NCBI RefSeq assembly: GCF_963662255.1 | Contig: NC_085047.1 | Coordinates: 105,518,181 to 105,582,180 of the forward strand | Source: Cinclus cinclus | Taxonomy: Eukaryota > Chordata > Aves > Passeriformes > Cinclidae | Direction of reading: 5' to 3' | Length of the DNA stretch: 64,000 bases | Shown: one piece after another, positions 49,487-61,614 of the stretch | Position numbering within the stretch: position 1 is the first letter of the stretch | How the letters are laid out: every line of letters starts with the position of its first letter | Notes under the pieces: generated by a model | Databases searched by the model: none | Told to the model about the DNA's origin: nothing | The model's input: the letters and a program-made list of their open reading frames with translations, nothing else | Program-made: the position numbers and the translations under genes

Positions 49487-49600
49487 GTTTGCTTGTTTTC
49501 TTTAGTTTTTTGTTTGTTTGTTTGTTTGTTTTGCTTTGTCGTGTTCTCTTTGTTCTGCTTTGTTTGGTTCTTTTTGTTTTGGTTTGGTCTGCTTGGTTTC
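49487..49600. repeat. T/G-rich low-complexity stretch, (TTTG)n core
   Basis: Mostly TTTG and TTTTG-like units, with about five regular TTTG copies at 49510-49530. Confidence 0.88.
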
Positions 49601-52600
49601 TTTACTCCATTCTTAAAAAGAGTTTTCGGCTAAGTTTTTGAGAGTTTTCAGTACCATATATCTTGTCAGGTGTGATAGCTAGCATATTTAAATATATGAT
49701 AACTACAAAAAGCCATTTGGAAATGTCAATGCACCTAAACTGAAGAAAGTATATGAATATATAAAATGCGACTAATAGAAATTGGAGGGGTTTGAAGAAT
49801 CCTTTGATGCAAGTGGCAACTACAATAGTTTCACTAAGAAAGAACCAGAGAGGCTTTAAGTAATATCATATTCTCATTTGGCTTCATGTCTCAGCTGTTG
49901 CTAAATGGCATAATTTCATCAAAATCAATGAAGCTGGGCTAATCTGCATCCTTTCAGTTGAATGGAAATATACCAGTTCACACCAGCTGGGAGACCAGGC
50001 TGCTCCAGCAATGGCTCGTCCTTGGTTTTAGTCATTTAAGGTCAGTAGATTTGCTTCAAGTTATGATCATTCCAAGAAAGATGTTAATTCATTTATGTAA
50101 AGAAGGCCAGAATTGTTTCATATAGAGAGATGTATGGAAGTACTTTGTGGCAGGTATCTTTTAAAAACCGATTTACACGCATAATTGAAAAGTAGTGACA
50201 TTAGCATGATGAAAATATCTTGAGGTAAACAACACATAGAAAAACTGGAGTAATATGAAATGACAGCAAAAATATGGATGAAAGAGGCCAACTGAGTATC
50301 TGCCAAAAAACCACTGATAATTCATTTTACAGTTTTAGGATTTCTGGGAAGTAAATGCTGTTCAGTAGATATTCTCACAAATGGATCCCAGTTCCTCTTC
50401 AGTAAAGAAAATGTTGGGAAAATAAGATACCATACTGATACATTGTCTTTCAGCACAGAATTTCATTTTTGTTTATTTACAACAAGTTCTTTGTGCTGTA
50501 GAAAATCTTATCGTTTGACAGCATCATTAGATTTAATTAATTAGGGCTTGCACACGCCTATTTGGTATTTCAGCTGTTCTGGTACATTGGAGCCTACAAA
50601 CTGATTGTTTTTTCAACAGCAGTGGGAATCTAATCTATCTCCTGGCTTGGCAAGGCCTTTCAATGTAGCTCTCAGCAGGCGAAGTCACTGGGCTTGTGTT
50701 CATAAAAGCTACTCCTATTATTGGGCCTTAGACCTCCCCAAGGGAAGTATTCACAGTGTAATTAGTTACTGAAACAAGAAGTCTTTTCAATTGCTTTCAG
50801 AACAACTTCAGGCTGGTGATTGATAGGAATAGGAGAATTTGGGGAAAGCTGACAACAGTAAATGCTTTTAATTAGGGGGAGAAAATCCCAGAGAAGGCTT
50901 TGAGACATATCTTAAATTACTTTACTGTAAAACATGGCCTAAATTTTCTTTGTATATTTTTCCCTTTGGTTTACACTAGATATATATTTAAATGAGGTAC
51001 ATATTTAAAACCAAGGACAAAAAAAAAACCCAAAAAAAAATAAAACAAAACAACCAACCAAACAAACTCCAGCTTTCAGGTTGTTGTGGCCTGATTTTAA
51101 GCTAGATAAAAGCACATTTTTCTGATGTCTAGTGACACTTGTTCACTCATATTCAAGCATTCTTAAAAATCATCACTGAAAACACTAGTTTGTACATATA
51201 CACATACTCTCTTTACAAACAGCACTGAACACACAACAAATGAAATATTTTATTTAGAATACGATCCTTCAAATTATTTGATAATTAGGTATAAAATTTA
51301 AATCTTTAATAGTATGGCAAGGATAATACTATGTTAAATGCAAAGTATTATTCTGCTAGTTGTGATTGTACATTGGAGGAAGGTTTGGCTAAAATGTATT
51401 TTTTATATTGGTTTATGTGATTGCTAGGCATTACAAAATGTAACTCCAACATCTCTTCTTGAGAGAAAAAACACTCAAGGCTTCTTATAAGTGAAACAAC
51501 AGGATGCCAAAGATAGTGAAATATTTAGTTACTGTTTATTGTGAGACTACTGTTTATTGTTACAGATTTTGAAGAAAGGTTATTTGTTTTATATCAACAA
51601 GCACCCTCCAGCTAACAGCACTGCTCTTTTTTATTTTTTCCTCCATTTTTTTTTCCAGAAAATATGAGCAGTTCCTCTAACCAGAGATGGATTTTAGTAT
51701 GAACTGCTGGACTTTGCCCTTGTATTGCAAAGTCATTCTAGGACTCAGAGTTGGGCCCTCATCACCATAGTGTTTGCTCATCAAGCATGGACCCTGATTA
51801 AAGGATGGGAATGCATGCTCCAGGCACCATCTTCCATGCATCCTTTGGGAAAAAGACACAAGAGAAGTTCTGGAGCATGGCCACCTGCCCTGGCTATTGG
51901 GTGAGAGACCCACAGCTTCTCACAGCTTATTTATATGATACTTTTGCTCCTCCATAAGCCAGACAATGATAAGGGAAGAGTGCTGCCACTCTAGGTAAAC
52001 CCTTTTCATTCTAACTGCTGCCTAATGCAGTGATGCACTTCACTTATTAGTCCTTTCTAAGACACTTAGATACTGAGTGTTTCTGCTCATAGATTTTAAC
52101 TGTTCTTTGGGGCAGAATGGTGCTGGAAGTGGTGTATGCCAGTCTTCAGTTTTCTGCCAGTCTCCTTTTTTGTACATCAGAACAAACTTTAAATATGAAA
52201 AGTAATAAAATAACCCAAACACACTGTGACAAGAAGCATTTGCGTTGTGATCTGTACCTGACTCCATTCTAGAGCATTAGACAGGTTTTTTAAAATATTA
52301 TTTGACTTAATTAACAGCTTTTGCACCTGATTTTTGACTTCCATTTGCAATAGGATTTTTGTATGCAGGAATACATAGAAAAAGCTGTCTCTGATGCTGA
52401 GCTTTACTCCCTGCCATAATATCCTAGCTGTCCATAGGATATACCAGGTGGTGTAAAGAGCCTTTGGCAGGACCAATGGGCCTGTAAAGCCCTTAGGACT
52501 CTATCCCTGTCTTTAATCATTCTTCTGTTATTAAATATCAAAGATATTGGTTAAAGTTTGCTTCTTGCCCTGTGTTGGATCACATCAAACAAAATTCAAT

Positions 52601-53165
52601 TAATTATGAGCTGAGAACCTGTTTTAGGGTATCAGAACTCAGGACAGAATTTTTCTGAAACTCTACCTAAACCTCCTTCTCTTTTGTGAAATATGCCAAG
52701 CTAACATTTGGCTGGAGAGGCCAGTACAAAGCAGTTTTTTACAGCTGATCTCAATGCAATAGCAGAAATTGGCTGGATCCCACATTAATGTGGTTTCCCA
52801 CTTTGAACCACATCAAAGGAAAATGCTAATTCCCTAAGAGAAGGCAGGATGTTTAGGTGCTTCACTGGTGCTGTTTTCAAATCAGGTAATTTAATGAAAC
52901 TAGACAGAAGGAAAATTGGCTTATGATTGTGTCTTTGGAAAAGGATAAATAAAAGGCTTTGCACTAAAATATCTTCCCCGAATATGCAACACTGATCTAA
53001 ATACCACAAACCAGCAGATTGAAATTTGAATTAAATTTGTTTGCACTGAAAAGAAATACAGTATTTTCCCTCCCTAGTAGGAATTAGTATTTATTGTAAT
53101 ATGCACCATAGCCACATAAATTAAACTTTTAACTTAGGAAGAAAAGAAAAGAAAGAAAAAAAAAC

Positions 53166-53344
53166 AAGGAGAGGAGAGGAGAGGAGAGGAGAGGAGAGGA
53201 GAGGAGAGGAGAGGAGAGGAGAGGAGAGGAGAGGAGAGGAGAGGAGAGGAGAGGAGAGGAGAGGAGAGGAGAGGAGAGGAGAGGAGAGGAGAGGAGAGGA
53301 GAGGAGAGGAGAGGAGAGGAGAGGAGAGGAGAGGAGAGGAGAGG
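53166..53344. repeat. (GGAGA)n microsatellite
   Basis: About 35 uninterrupted copies of the pentamer GGAGA (53168-53344), pure purine on the plus strand, preceded by a GAAAA-rich run at 53139-53164. The minus strand gives an endless Leu-Leu-Ser-Ser-Pro frame that is a repeat artefact. Confidence 0.98.
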
Positions 53345-55242
53345 CTCAAAATGCTTACGAATGTGTATTTTCTACATACACATAGATAAAAAAAATAAAA
53401 AAATAAAAACTCCCAGCTTTATTTTGGAAGGGTTTTAAATTCACTTGATATGTACTTACCAGAAACCAGACTAATGCAACTCCACCAGAACAATAAAAGA
53501 GAACTTATAAAAAAGGCCCTAAGATATCACCTGATAAAAAGAATGGGCCAAGTGTGTGGAGCAGCATCCATAAGCAGGGATTCCTGACTGATCAGTCTGT
53601 GCTTCCAGGGCCCTACAGGAGCTGCCTTGACAACTGACCAGATAATCAGAGTGGCAGGTGACAGCCCACTAGGGCTCCAGATCTTTATCTGCTGCCTGCT
53701 GTTCAGCAAAACTTGATGAACCCAAGGTAATTTATTTTAAGCAAAATAACTAGTGTTTCAGAATTTTACATTTTTCATTGAAACTTAGTATTTTGCTATA
53801 AAAATTTCAACTGGCCAAAAGTTGTTCTTCAGTACGCTTTCAATCTGAAGGTCCTAGACAATCTGAGCACTATTAGGAGTGGTTTAAATTTGCAGGACTT
53901 TTTTTTGTTTGTGTTTTGTTTTGTCATTTGGCTGGTTTTGTGCTTTTGGTTTTGGAGTCTGGGAATTTTTTTTTAAATATACACATTTTTACCATATCTA
54001 TCCCTTTAATTGCTAAATTGCCTATATTGGTTAACACACTCTAGAAATACTTTAATTTAATAAGCAATGACGACTCTGCAATCCATCCCTCTACGAGCAT
54101 ATTTTCCTATTATAAACTTGATTTTTCTCCTACAATTCAAAGTGAAATCATTGTACTGTCAAAAAAACACACATTTTTTTAAGTCTCTGTGGATCTATTT
54201 TATTGTTAACAAAAAAAGGATTATCTCTACTTTTGTAGATTGAAACAAAATATGTTGGAAATTTTTGAAACTCTTAGTAGCAGACTAATGAAGCATTGTT
54301 TTGTAACCTCAATAGAACACTGCTAAATGTAGTAAAACAATTTCTGAAAGAGACAAACCTTTCATTTTATATGAAATAACTCCATAAACTAAGTGAACTG
54401 ATTGTTCCTGTCTGAATATAAAGCATTATGTACCTCTCAAAGATTTAAACTTGGTGAAACTCAACATCGTGGCTCCATTTCTTAATTTTGCCATGAAGAT
54501 TTTCACAGATAAACACCTACAATTCCTTTTGCAAACATACTGGGTGGTGCTTTGTTATATTTTCCTTGCAGCAGTCAATGAAAATGAACACAGATGCATC
54601 AGTGCTGATCTTGACTTCTTAGCTCCAGCTGCCAATGGACATTGTACAGGATCTAACACATTGGACATGGCAACCAGACAACACTTGTTCCTTCTGATGT
54701 CAGTGCAAGAGCACTGACCTCTGTCACAAAGGCAAGACAGAATTTCAGGATTCACAACATCTTAAACTGCTGCAATAAAATTTGACAGTGTTTTTCTGTC
54801 ACAGCCAGAAGCTTGTTTTCACTTTTGCAGTAGCTTGGCTGTACGAAAATGCCAACGTATTGAGCCTAAAGCTTCCTTCCTAATCACTGTCACAGGGGAA
54901 AAATCACAGAGACACATCTTTTCTCATCATCCTGGGACTAAAGAATTAGCTTTTTGTTTTACTGAAACAACTTACAAATTTGTAAAAATTAATATGCTGA
55001 GCAAAACTATACATAAATAATACAAATTTAGTTTTATTCTGTTTTTAAAATGAACCATTAATGATTTTTTTAAAAATCTGCGTGCCTCTGGAGCAGCAGG
55101 TTCCAGCCACACACCTTGCTCATCTCTCCTTGGGATTTCTCATCAATTCTCTTTGACAACAAATAGTTTGAGTAAGTTTCTTATTTCAGAACTAGGTCAT
55201 CTCAGGTAACTACTCTGAATGCATTATTTCTTATTTTGTTTC
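53345..55242. other. A+T-rich DNA without a recognised gene
   Basis: No recognised repeat family or gene. A T/G-rich stretch lies at about 53899-53955. An open frame at 54451-54717 is followed by an AATAAA at about 54775, but the peptide is unrecognised and it is not called as a gene. Confidence 0.5.
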
Positions 55243-56215
55243 ACAGAATCACGGAACCTCAGAATTGTTAATGTTGGAAGGGATCTCTGGAAATCATCTA
55301 GTCCAACCTCCATGACACAACAGGGTCACCTAGAGCAGGTTTCACAAGAACAGGTGGACTTTGAATGTCTCCAGAAAGGGAGAATGCATGACCTCTCCGG
55401 GCAGCCTGTTCCAGTGCTCTGCCACCTTCAGTATAAAGAAGTTCTTATGTTGAGATGAAACTTCTTGTGTTTGAGTTCGTGGCCATTGCTACTTGTCCTA
55501 TCACTGGGCATCACTGAAAAGAGTCTGGCACAATTCTCTTGGCAACCATGTTGGAGATACGTATATTGCATTAATTAGATTCCCTCTCAGCCTTCTCTTC
55601 CTCCACTAAACTGGTCCAGCTCTCTCATCTAAGGAGAAATGCTTCAGAATCCTAATCATCCTTTTGGGTCTCCACTGAACTCTCTCCAATAGCTCCTTGT
55701 CTTTCTTGAGCTGTGGACAATAGAACACAATACTCCAGATGTGGCCTCACTATTGCCAAGCAGAGGGGGACAATCACCTCCCTCAAATTGCTGGCCACAC
55801 TATTCCCAATGCAGAACCCTAGGCTTGCCTTTGTTGAACACCTTTAGGTTTCTCTCTGCCCAGATCTCCAAACTATAAAGGTCCCACTGAAGGGCAGCAC
55901 TGCCTTCAGGTCATCAGCCACTCCCTCTAGTTTCATATCATCAGCAATATTTCTGAGGGCACATTCTATCCTTTTAGACCAGGTTGTTGAAAAGAAAGTT
56001 GAATAAGGCTAGACCCAGTATTGATCCCTGGGGAATGCCACTGACTAAAAGCCTCTAACTGGATTCTAGTCTTCTATTCATGATCCTCTGAGCTCTGCCA
56101 TTCAGCTAGTTCTTCATCCACCTCTGCCCATTCATGTAACCTGCATTTCCTGAGTAGACCTAGGAGGATGTTATGGGAGACGGTGTGAAAAGAGAATCCA
56201 GTCCCTCAGTTTAAA
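55243..56215 (-). mobile_element. CR1 LINE, reverse-transcriptase C-terminal part and 3' end
   Basis: Starts with the complement of a CR1 tail (CACAGAATCACGGAACCTCA) and runs 5'-ward on the minus strand through most of the second half of ORF2. Reverse-transcriptase landmarks remain readable on the minus strand: GIPQGSILGLALF at about 56002-56040 (motif around xGxPQGS) and IADDMKL at about 55930-55950, where the family has the catalytic F/YADD box. Upstream, the complement of GTTATGGGAGACGGTGTGAA (about 56171) encodes the VSHN-like part. Frameshifts and changes make it non-functional. Confidence 0.93.
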
Positions 56216-56299
56216 GCTTGTCTGACTGAAGTGGCCAGCTGGCTGCCAAAGATTCTCTTGCTCTTTTCAGATGGGGGGATGCCATCCCTATCCTAAGAG

Positions 56300-56775
56300 G
56301 CTGCAATCATCAAAGTACAAGCCATTGTCATAAAAGACAAAATGTTCTTGATGACACCAGCAATGAAGGCCGATTTTGATCTGCACTATGCTTCTGCTTC
56401 TGACTCTGTTTCTCTACTCAGTAGAATGGATGAGAGGATGACTTGAGCACTGTTGTTTTCCACCAGCCTCACCAGAGCTTTCTTGTCTTTCTGGATCCTA
56501 CCCATGTGTTGGCCTGCAGTGTTATTTGTACCAAAATGAAAAACCAGTACTGGGCAATAGTCTGTGCTCTCCACAAGTTGGGCCACCCTCTCAGAAAATG
56601 ATGGACCTTAACTCCTAGAGGGCAGCATACTGCTCATGACTCTCCCTCAGGCCAGCATATGGGTGGCTCAGCATCCTTTAAGAGTCACGCACTATGAGCA
56701 CTCGATGTTTCCTTTCATGACAACCGCTGTGTGAGTGCAGGTTCTCCTTGTTGGCCTCGCTCACAGACAGCTAAA
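56300..56775 (-). mobile_element. CR1 ORF1-like fragment with esterase motif
   Basis: A minus-strand frame (56386-56586) reads LVFHFGTNNTAG then AQVILSSILLS, resembling the SGNH-esterase domain described in ORF1 of CR1-type LINEs. Block III is normally GTND; here it is GTNN (56521-56532), so the Asp is lost. The flanking DNA to about 56775 has the same remembered character. It is on the same strand as, and upstream of, the reverse-transcriptase part at 55243-56215, but with about 2.5 kb of the element missing between them. Membership in the same insertion is inferred. Confidence 0.65.
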
Positions 56776-58429
56776 GCCCAAAATTACACATTAATTATTT
56801 TTCTACTCAAATGTATTTTATCACTTAGGTACCACATGGGTATGAATGTGGTTTAATTTCCACCTGGAAGAAAAAATATCATTTCCTAATCACTTTTATT
56901 GCAGTTTTAAAATAAATCCATTTAAATATCTTCTTGTTCTGCCCCTTGGAATACAACTGACCTAGAATACTTATTCTAGTCTTTACTGAATACATCACCC
57001 AAAATATTCCAGAACTAAAAAACAATTTTAGCAAGCATGACTGTAGTGCCATTAATTTAAACCAATTATTTCTTCATCCACCTTTGTAATGTCAGGCTAC
57101 AATTAAAACAAAATGTTTTAATTTCCTGGCAAATATAATCTGTACTTCTTGGGACTGCTAACTAAATGAAAGTTCAATCTCCAAAAAATTCTGTGTTGTG
57201 AAATATAGTCCATTGTTTACAGTTCAATTGAACATATTAAAGTTCCACTGAAGAGAAATGTAGATGGTTATTTTTCCCTGTCCTCCTCCCACAAGGTTTT
57301 CGGTTCACAAATAGTTCACTGACCCTGACAACAGTCTTTCTTTAGGAAGATCAGGATGGGAGTCAAGCTCTTCAGCTTTATCAGATTTCCTGCATTATGA
57401 TTAAAGCCGTAGAAAATTTAATAATTCCTTTTCTTATTAGAATGAAGTCATGCATATATCCTAGCCTGGCTAAAACACTTGGATCTTCATTAAATATTCC
57501 GCTGTCTGGATTATTTTCCCTGTGTTATTTTATTGCCTTCATTCCTTTTGTCTTCATTTGTATTCACCTTGTGCAAAATTTTATTTAGATAGCTGCATGT
57601 CACTGAATGCTTGATTTCAAAGTTTTCTGGTGTTTGATTTGAACTTTTCATTTAAAGAATTTCTGTTGATATATTTGCCCAGTGTAAGCTTAAAATACAT
57701 ATAGCTTTTATGCATAGGACCTAAGAAATAAGAGTTCTCTGGTATACCTTCCAAACGCAGTGGTAAATATGTGCAAAAATTCTTCCAGTACTGAGGATAA
57801 TTTCTCTTAGCACATTTGAGGTTATTCATGCCAGTGAAAATACATATGCTTCAGTTCCAGTCCTTTGTAAAGTGCAGCTACACTGACGTCTGCATGTTCT
57901 ACCAGGTGGAACCATCAGCTTTATTTTGCCCAAATGTGGTGTGCCTACTGAACACATCTCTAAGATTCAGTTTCAGAGGATAGAAGATGAAATCTTTGAT
58001 AATGAATTACTTTAAAAAAATCATATCCAATTAATAAAGATCACACAAGTCCTAAAAATATCTTATTTTGTTGTTATTATGTTTTCTTGGCATTTTTTAG
58101 ATAATACTGTTGAAGAAAACCTTATTTTGAGACTTTTACTTTCAAATATTAATGCTCTTCTACTGAGATCAATGGAGTTCTGCTTTCACTTGGTAAAAGA
58201 AGAATAAAACATATTTATATACATATAATACACACACATTTTCCCTTTAAGTCTGAATCTTCACTGATCTACAATTATAATGTAATGAAGGACTTAAATT
58301 AATACCTATCAATGATCTGGTAGTTTCCTCTCTGCCTTAAAGACTGATGAAATTCATTATGCTAAAAAACAGGACAGAAGCACAAAGTATCAACTTTACC
58401 TTGAGGTTTTATCAGCAACTATAACTCTT
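56776..58429. other. A+T-rich DNA without a recognised gene
   Basis: No recognised repeat or gene. Open frames at 57397-57588 and 57617-57829 are unrecognised. Confidence 0.55.
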
Positions 58430-58910
58430 CTCCTGCCCAACAGAAAGGGACTTGATTGTGCTGGTCAGCAGCTGAACATGAGCCAGGTGTGCCCAGGTGG
58501 CCAAGAAGGCCAACTGGATCAGCAGTAGTGTGGCAGCAAGAGCAGGGTAGTGATTGTCCTGCCGTGCACAACACTGATGAGGCCACACCTCAAATCCTGC
58601 ATCCAGTTTTGGGCACCTCGCTGCAAGAAAGGCATTGAGGGGCTGGACCAAGTCCAGAGAAGGGCAGCAGAGCTGGGAAGGGTCTGGAGCACAAGTGTGA
58701 TGAGGAGCAGCTGGGGGAGATGGGGGTGTCCAGCCTGGAGAAAAGGAGGCTGAAGGGAAACCTCATAATTCTCTCCAATTGCCTGAATGGAGGGTGTAGC
58801 CAGGCAGGGGCCAATCTCTTCTCCCAAGTAAAAAGCAATTAGAAAAAATGGTGTTGAATGGCAACAGGAGAGGTGTAGTTTGGATATTAGGAAAAATTTC
58901 TACACCAAAT
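58430..58910 (+). mobile_element. CR1 LINE (left of inserted LTR)
   Basis: Plus-strand CR1: AGCAGCTGAACATGAGCCAG, GCCCAGGTGGCCAAGAAGGC, ACACCTCAAATCCTGCATCC, CCAGTTTTGGGCACCTCGCT, GTCCAGCCTGGAGAAAAGGA, then TTTGGATATTAGGAAAAATT. This is the reverse-transcriptase C-terminal region. It is interrupted at 58910 by an LTR-like insertion and continues at 59504. Confidence 0.93.
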
Positions 58911-59503
58911 TGAATCATGATTTTAAAGAGTTAAGATTTTAGCTAAGGGTTAGAAGCAATTTATATTGATCAGGATGTAAGTTAGGTAGGCAAATGGTAA
59001 GTTAATGATTATTAGATGCTTAATGATTATTAGAGCTAATTGTTATATTGTTTCCTGTTATGAGCTTGCTTATAGAAGAAAGTGGAGTAAATGAACCATT
59101 ATGAGAACAGACTGAAACCAGTAAGAACAATGGCCAGCACCTGGACTATATATCAATTAATCATGAAGCAGGGGGCCTTGGATCATGCCAGAGGGTCACA
59201 GAGACCTGCTGAAGAGTCTCCTGACTTCATCCTTTGAGACCACTGACCCAACTCAAGAGAAGAACTGCAGACATGTGAAGGACTAATAGCCTCATTTTAA
59301 TACTGAATGTAGATGGGAGGTGCTGGAGTTATGCATACGTATTGTATGCAAGGTCTTGGGAAATAGATGGCAAAGAACCTTGTTCAAGGTGGTCACGCCT
59401 TTTGGAGACAACTCCTGTGCCACCTGCCAGTGAATAAACACACCACTTTCTAGCTTTAACTAGAGGGTCTTTGTCCTTGACCATATCGGTTTTTAATGAT
59501 TCA
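58911..59503 (+). mobile_element. Solo LTR-like insertion in CR1
   Basis: 593 bp bounded by TGAATCAT (58911-58918) and its exact inverse ATGATTCA (59496-59503), so TG...CA ends. A TATA-like ACTATATATC lies at 59145-59154 and an AATAAA signal at 59433-59438, giving a normal plus-strand LTR order of promoter then poly(A) site. The flanks read CAAAT on the left (58906-58910) and AAT on the right. A five-base duplication CAAAT that lost one CA at the CACA junction would explain this and would suit an ERVL-type element. No internal genes remain. The family is not named because I cannot place it. Confidence 0.7.
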
Positions 59504-59692
59504 AATGGGTTGTCAAGCACTGGAACAAGTTACCCAGGGAAGTGGTAGAGTCACCATCCCTAGAGGTATTTAAAAGAAATGAAGGTGTGGCACTTAGGGA
59601 CGCAGTTTAGTGATGGACCTGGCAGTGCTGGGTTAATGGTTGGACTCATCTTAGAGGTCTTTTCCAACCTAAACCATTCTATTATAATTGCA
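59504..59692 (+). mobile_element. CR1 LINE 3' end (right of inserted LTR)
   Basis: Continues the element at 58430-58910 without loss: GGGTTGTCAAGCACTGGAAC, CAGGGAAGTGGTAGAGTCAC, GAGGTATTTAAAAGAAATGA, then the 3' end CTTTTCCAACCTAAACCATT followed by CTATTATAATTG. Confidence 0.93.
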
Positions 59693-60904
59693 CTTAGACA
59701 TAAGCAGCTGTGGCCTGCATATGATGTATGGCCCTTTGTCTTTCAGAGGGTTGATTTTAAGGCTGGCAAGAACTTTCTTATTGAAAGCTCTTTTCCTGTT
59801 TTAGCTTTCATAAACTCTAAAAGTTTTAATTTTTTTCAAACTTAACTAAGAGAATATATTTCTAGAAAAACCGCCCCAAATTTGATTAAGACTGCTACTG
59901 CAGTATGTAAAAAACAATCTGCAAATTATGCCAAGCTACCTCTCTGAAAAAATTTCAAATATCTTGGAATCCTCAGTGACTTTCATTTACCATGAAGAAA
60001 AGAGACTGGAAACTTTGGCTGTAATCTAGAAGAAGGGGGATTTGGATCTGTTTTTCCACATTTGCTGACATAAATGTAAAAAGCAATAAAGGTAAAAGTG
60101 ATTACTTGCAAATTTTAAACAACTTGAAAATATTTCAGATTTTAATTGAATGGGACTTTTTTATCCTTAAAAATAAAGCTTGAAAAACATACATTTCTGA
60201 TCATCTCATGGGATATGAAACCCAACATGTCTCGCCTTTCCTTTACTATAACTATCTTTAACATAATCCTTGTAAACAAATGCCAGAAATAAATAATGCA
60301 GGTAATCATTTAAGGTCAGTTTTCCAGCTGATATGCCCTAAACTTACCTGTAGGTGTTTCTGTTCAGAAAATACTATTTTTCCCCTTACCTCCATGGCAA
60401 TATAAGTAAGGATGTTCTAGTCAGAACTGGAGATATTTGATGCCATAGCAATAATAATTATCTAGGTAATAATAACACCTCTAAAGTACATGGAATATTT
60501 TTCAGACTTAAAAAGGACTGGCAATAATAGCTGTAAAGCCATACATGTACACCAAAGTAATACCTATGAAAAGCTATGAATTTCATACCATTTAAAGATT
60601 ATAAAATGTGCTCATGAAATTGAGGTTTTCGTAGACTAGATCAACATATTAAGCAATCAGTATTAGCGGTAAAAGTCAGCTTCTGTTTTCTGAGTGTTTC
60701 ACTGTTTGATCTATATCAATTGAGTCTTTTCTTTGTAGAAAATATTTTTATTTATTGAAAAGACAAATTAAAACGTAAAGTTTTATTGCCTGGTGTTGAA
60801 ACCTACCTTTACACCCCACAGGCAATAGTAATAACACAAAGGTACCTCAATCAGATTCAGGGAAGCAATTGTATCTCTGTTGGTTACATGTGGATGTGGT
60901 TTTG
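59693..60904. other. A+T-rich DNA without a recognised gene
   Basis: Nothing recognisable. Confidence 0.6.
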
Positions 60905-60990
60905 AGAAACCTGGTCTAGGTGTCCTGCCATGACAGGAGACAAGAATTTGGTGGTATTTAAGGTGCCTTCCAACCCAAACTATTCTACAA
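60905..60990 (+). mobile_element. Short CR1 3' end
   Basis: About 85 bp: GAGAAACCTGGTCTAGGTGT, CTGCCATGACAGGAGACAAG, then GTGCCTTCCAACCCAAACTA and TTCTAC, which is the plus-strand CR1 terminus with a reduced tail. Strongly 5'-truncated. Confidence 0.85.
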
Positions 60991-61614
60991 ACATAAGATG
61001 TTACAGTTCTATAAAAATGTGCCCTCAAGCTGTAATAGTTTAAGATTTGCCAACTGTAGTATATTTACCTTTTGTTTTACTCCTAGGGTTAGGAGTAAAA
61101 GCAAAACAGGCCTAAAACTTAAAAAGGGAATAAAGAAAAAAAAAAATTGCCATCATGAATTTCCTCCCACTTTACAGCCTTTTCAGAACTGAGTTGTGGC
61201 CGTGTTAAAATGTCATGGGGTATTACTTCTAAGGATGAGCTACTCAAAGGCAAAAGTTCTCTTCAGCTCACTTCTCTCTGTTCATACTTCATTCCCAGGA
61301 GCAGAGATCCCCTTCTTTTCCTCGGGGCAAAGGATTCTTCAAACACTTTACACCTTGTTCCACCCCCCATGTCTCTCTTTTTTTCATGGTTTAAAGGAAT
61401 TTTTTTCATGTAGTACAGTCCACCCCTATAACTTACAAAAAGATATTTCAGCCAACCTTCATGGCATCTCCTCATTCTCCTTCCATTTAGAAACTTAGCT
61501 TTTACTTCACTGACTTTGGTGTATCCTTTCTGTTCTTCTCCCTCTCACCCAAGGAAAGATGGAAAGTCTGTAAGTCTTATCTGAGCATTGGGAAAGTTAA
61601 AATCTCCCACAGAA
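60991..61614. other. DNA without a recognised gene
   Basis: No gene or repeat family recognised. An A run at about 61136-61146 and a T-rich run at 61378-61385 are the only simple repeats. Confidence 0.55.

Larger units (their letters stand above)
46236..53165. other. A+T-rich DNA without a recognised gene
   Basis: About 7 kb with no recognised CR1, LTR or gene. It contains near-tandem duplications (47401-47448; 49204-49242), a T/G-rich stretch (49487-49600), an A/C-rich stretch (about 51018-51066) and a conserved-element-like region (50500-50930). The open frames are short and unrecognised. Confidence 0.5.

Noticed and set aside
51653..51703. Strong polypyrimidine tract and AG followed by a short frame to a stop
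   Set aside because: Looks like a terminal exon, but the peptide is short, unrecognised and lacks any partner exon.
53134..53349. Minus-strand frame of repeating Leu-Leu-Ser-Ser-Pro
   Set aside because: Direct translation of the GGAGA microsatellite.
54451..54717. 88-codon frame followed by an AATAAA
   Set aside because: The peptide is unrecognised and A+T-rich DNA yields AATAAA often, so there is no support for a gene.
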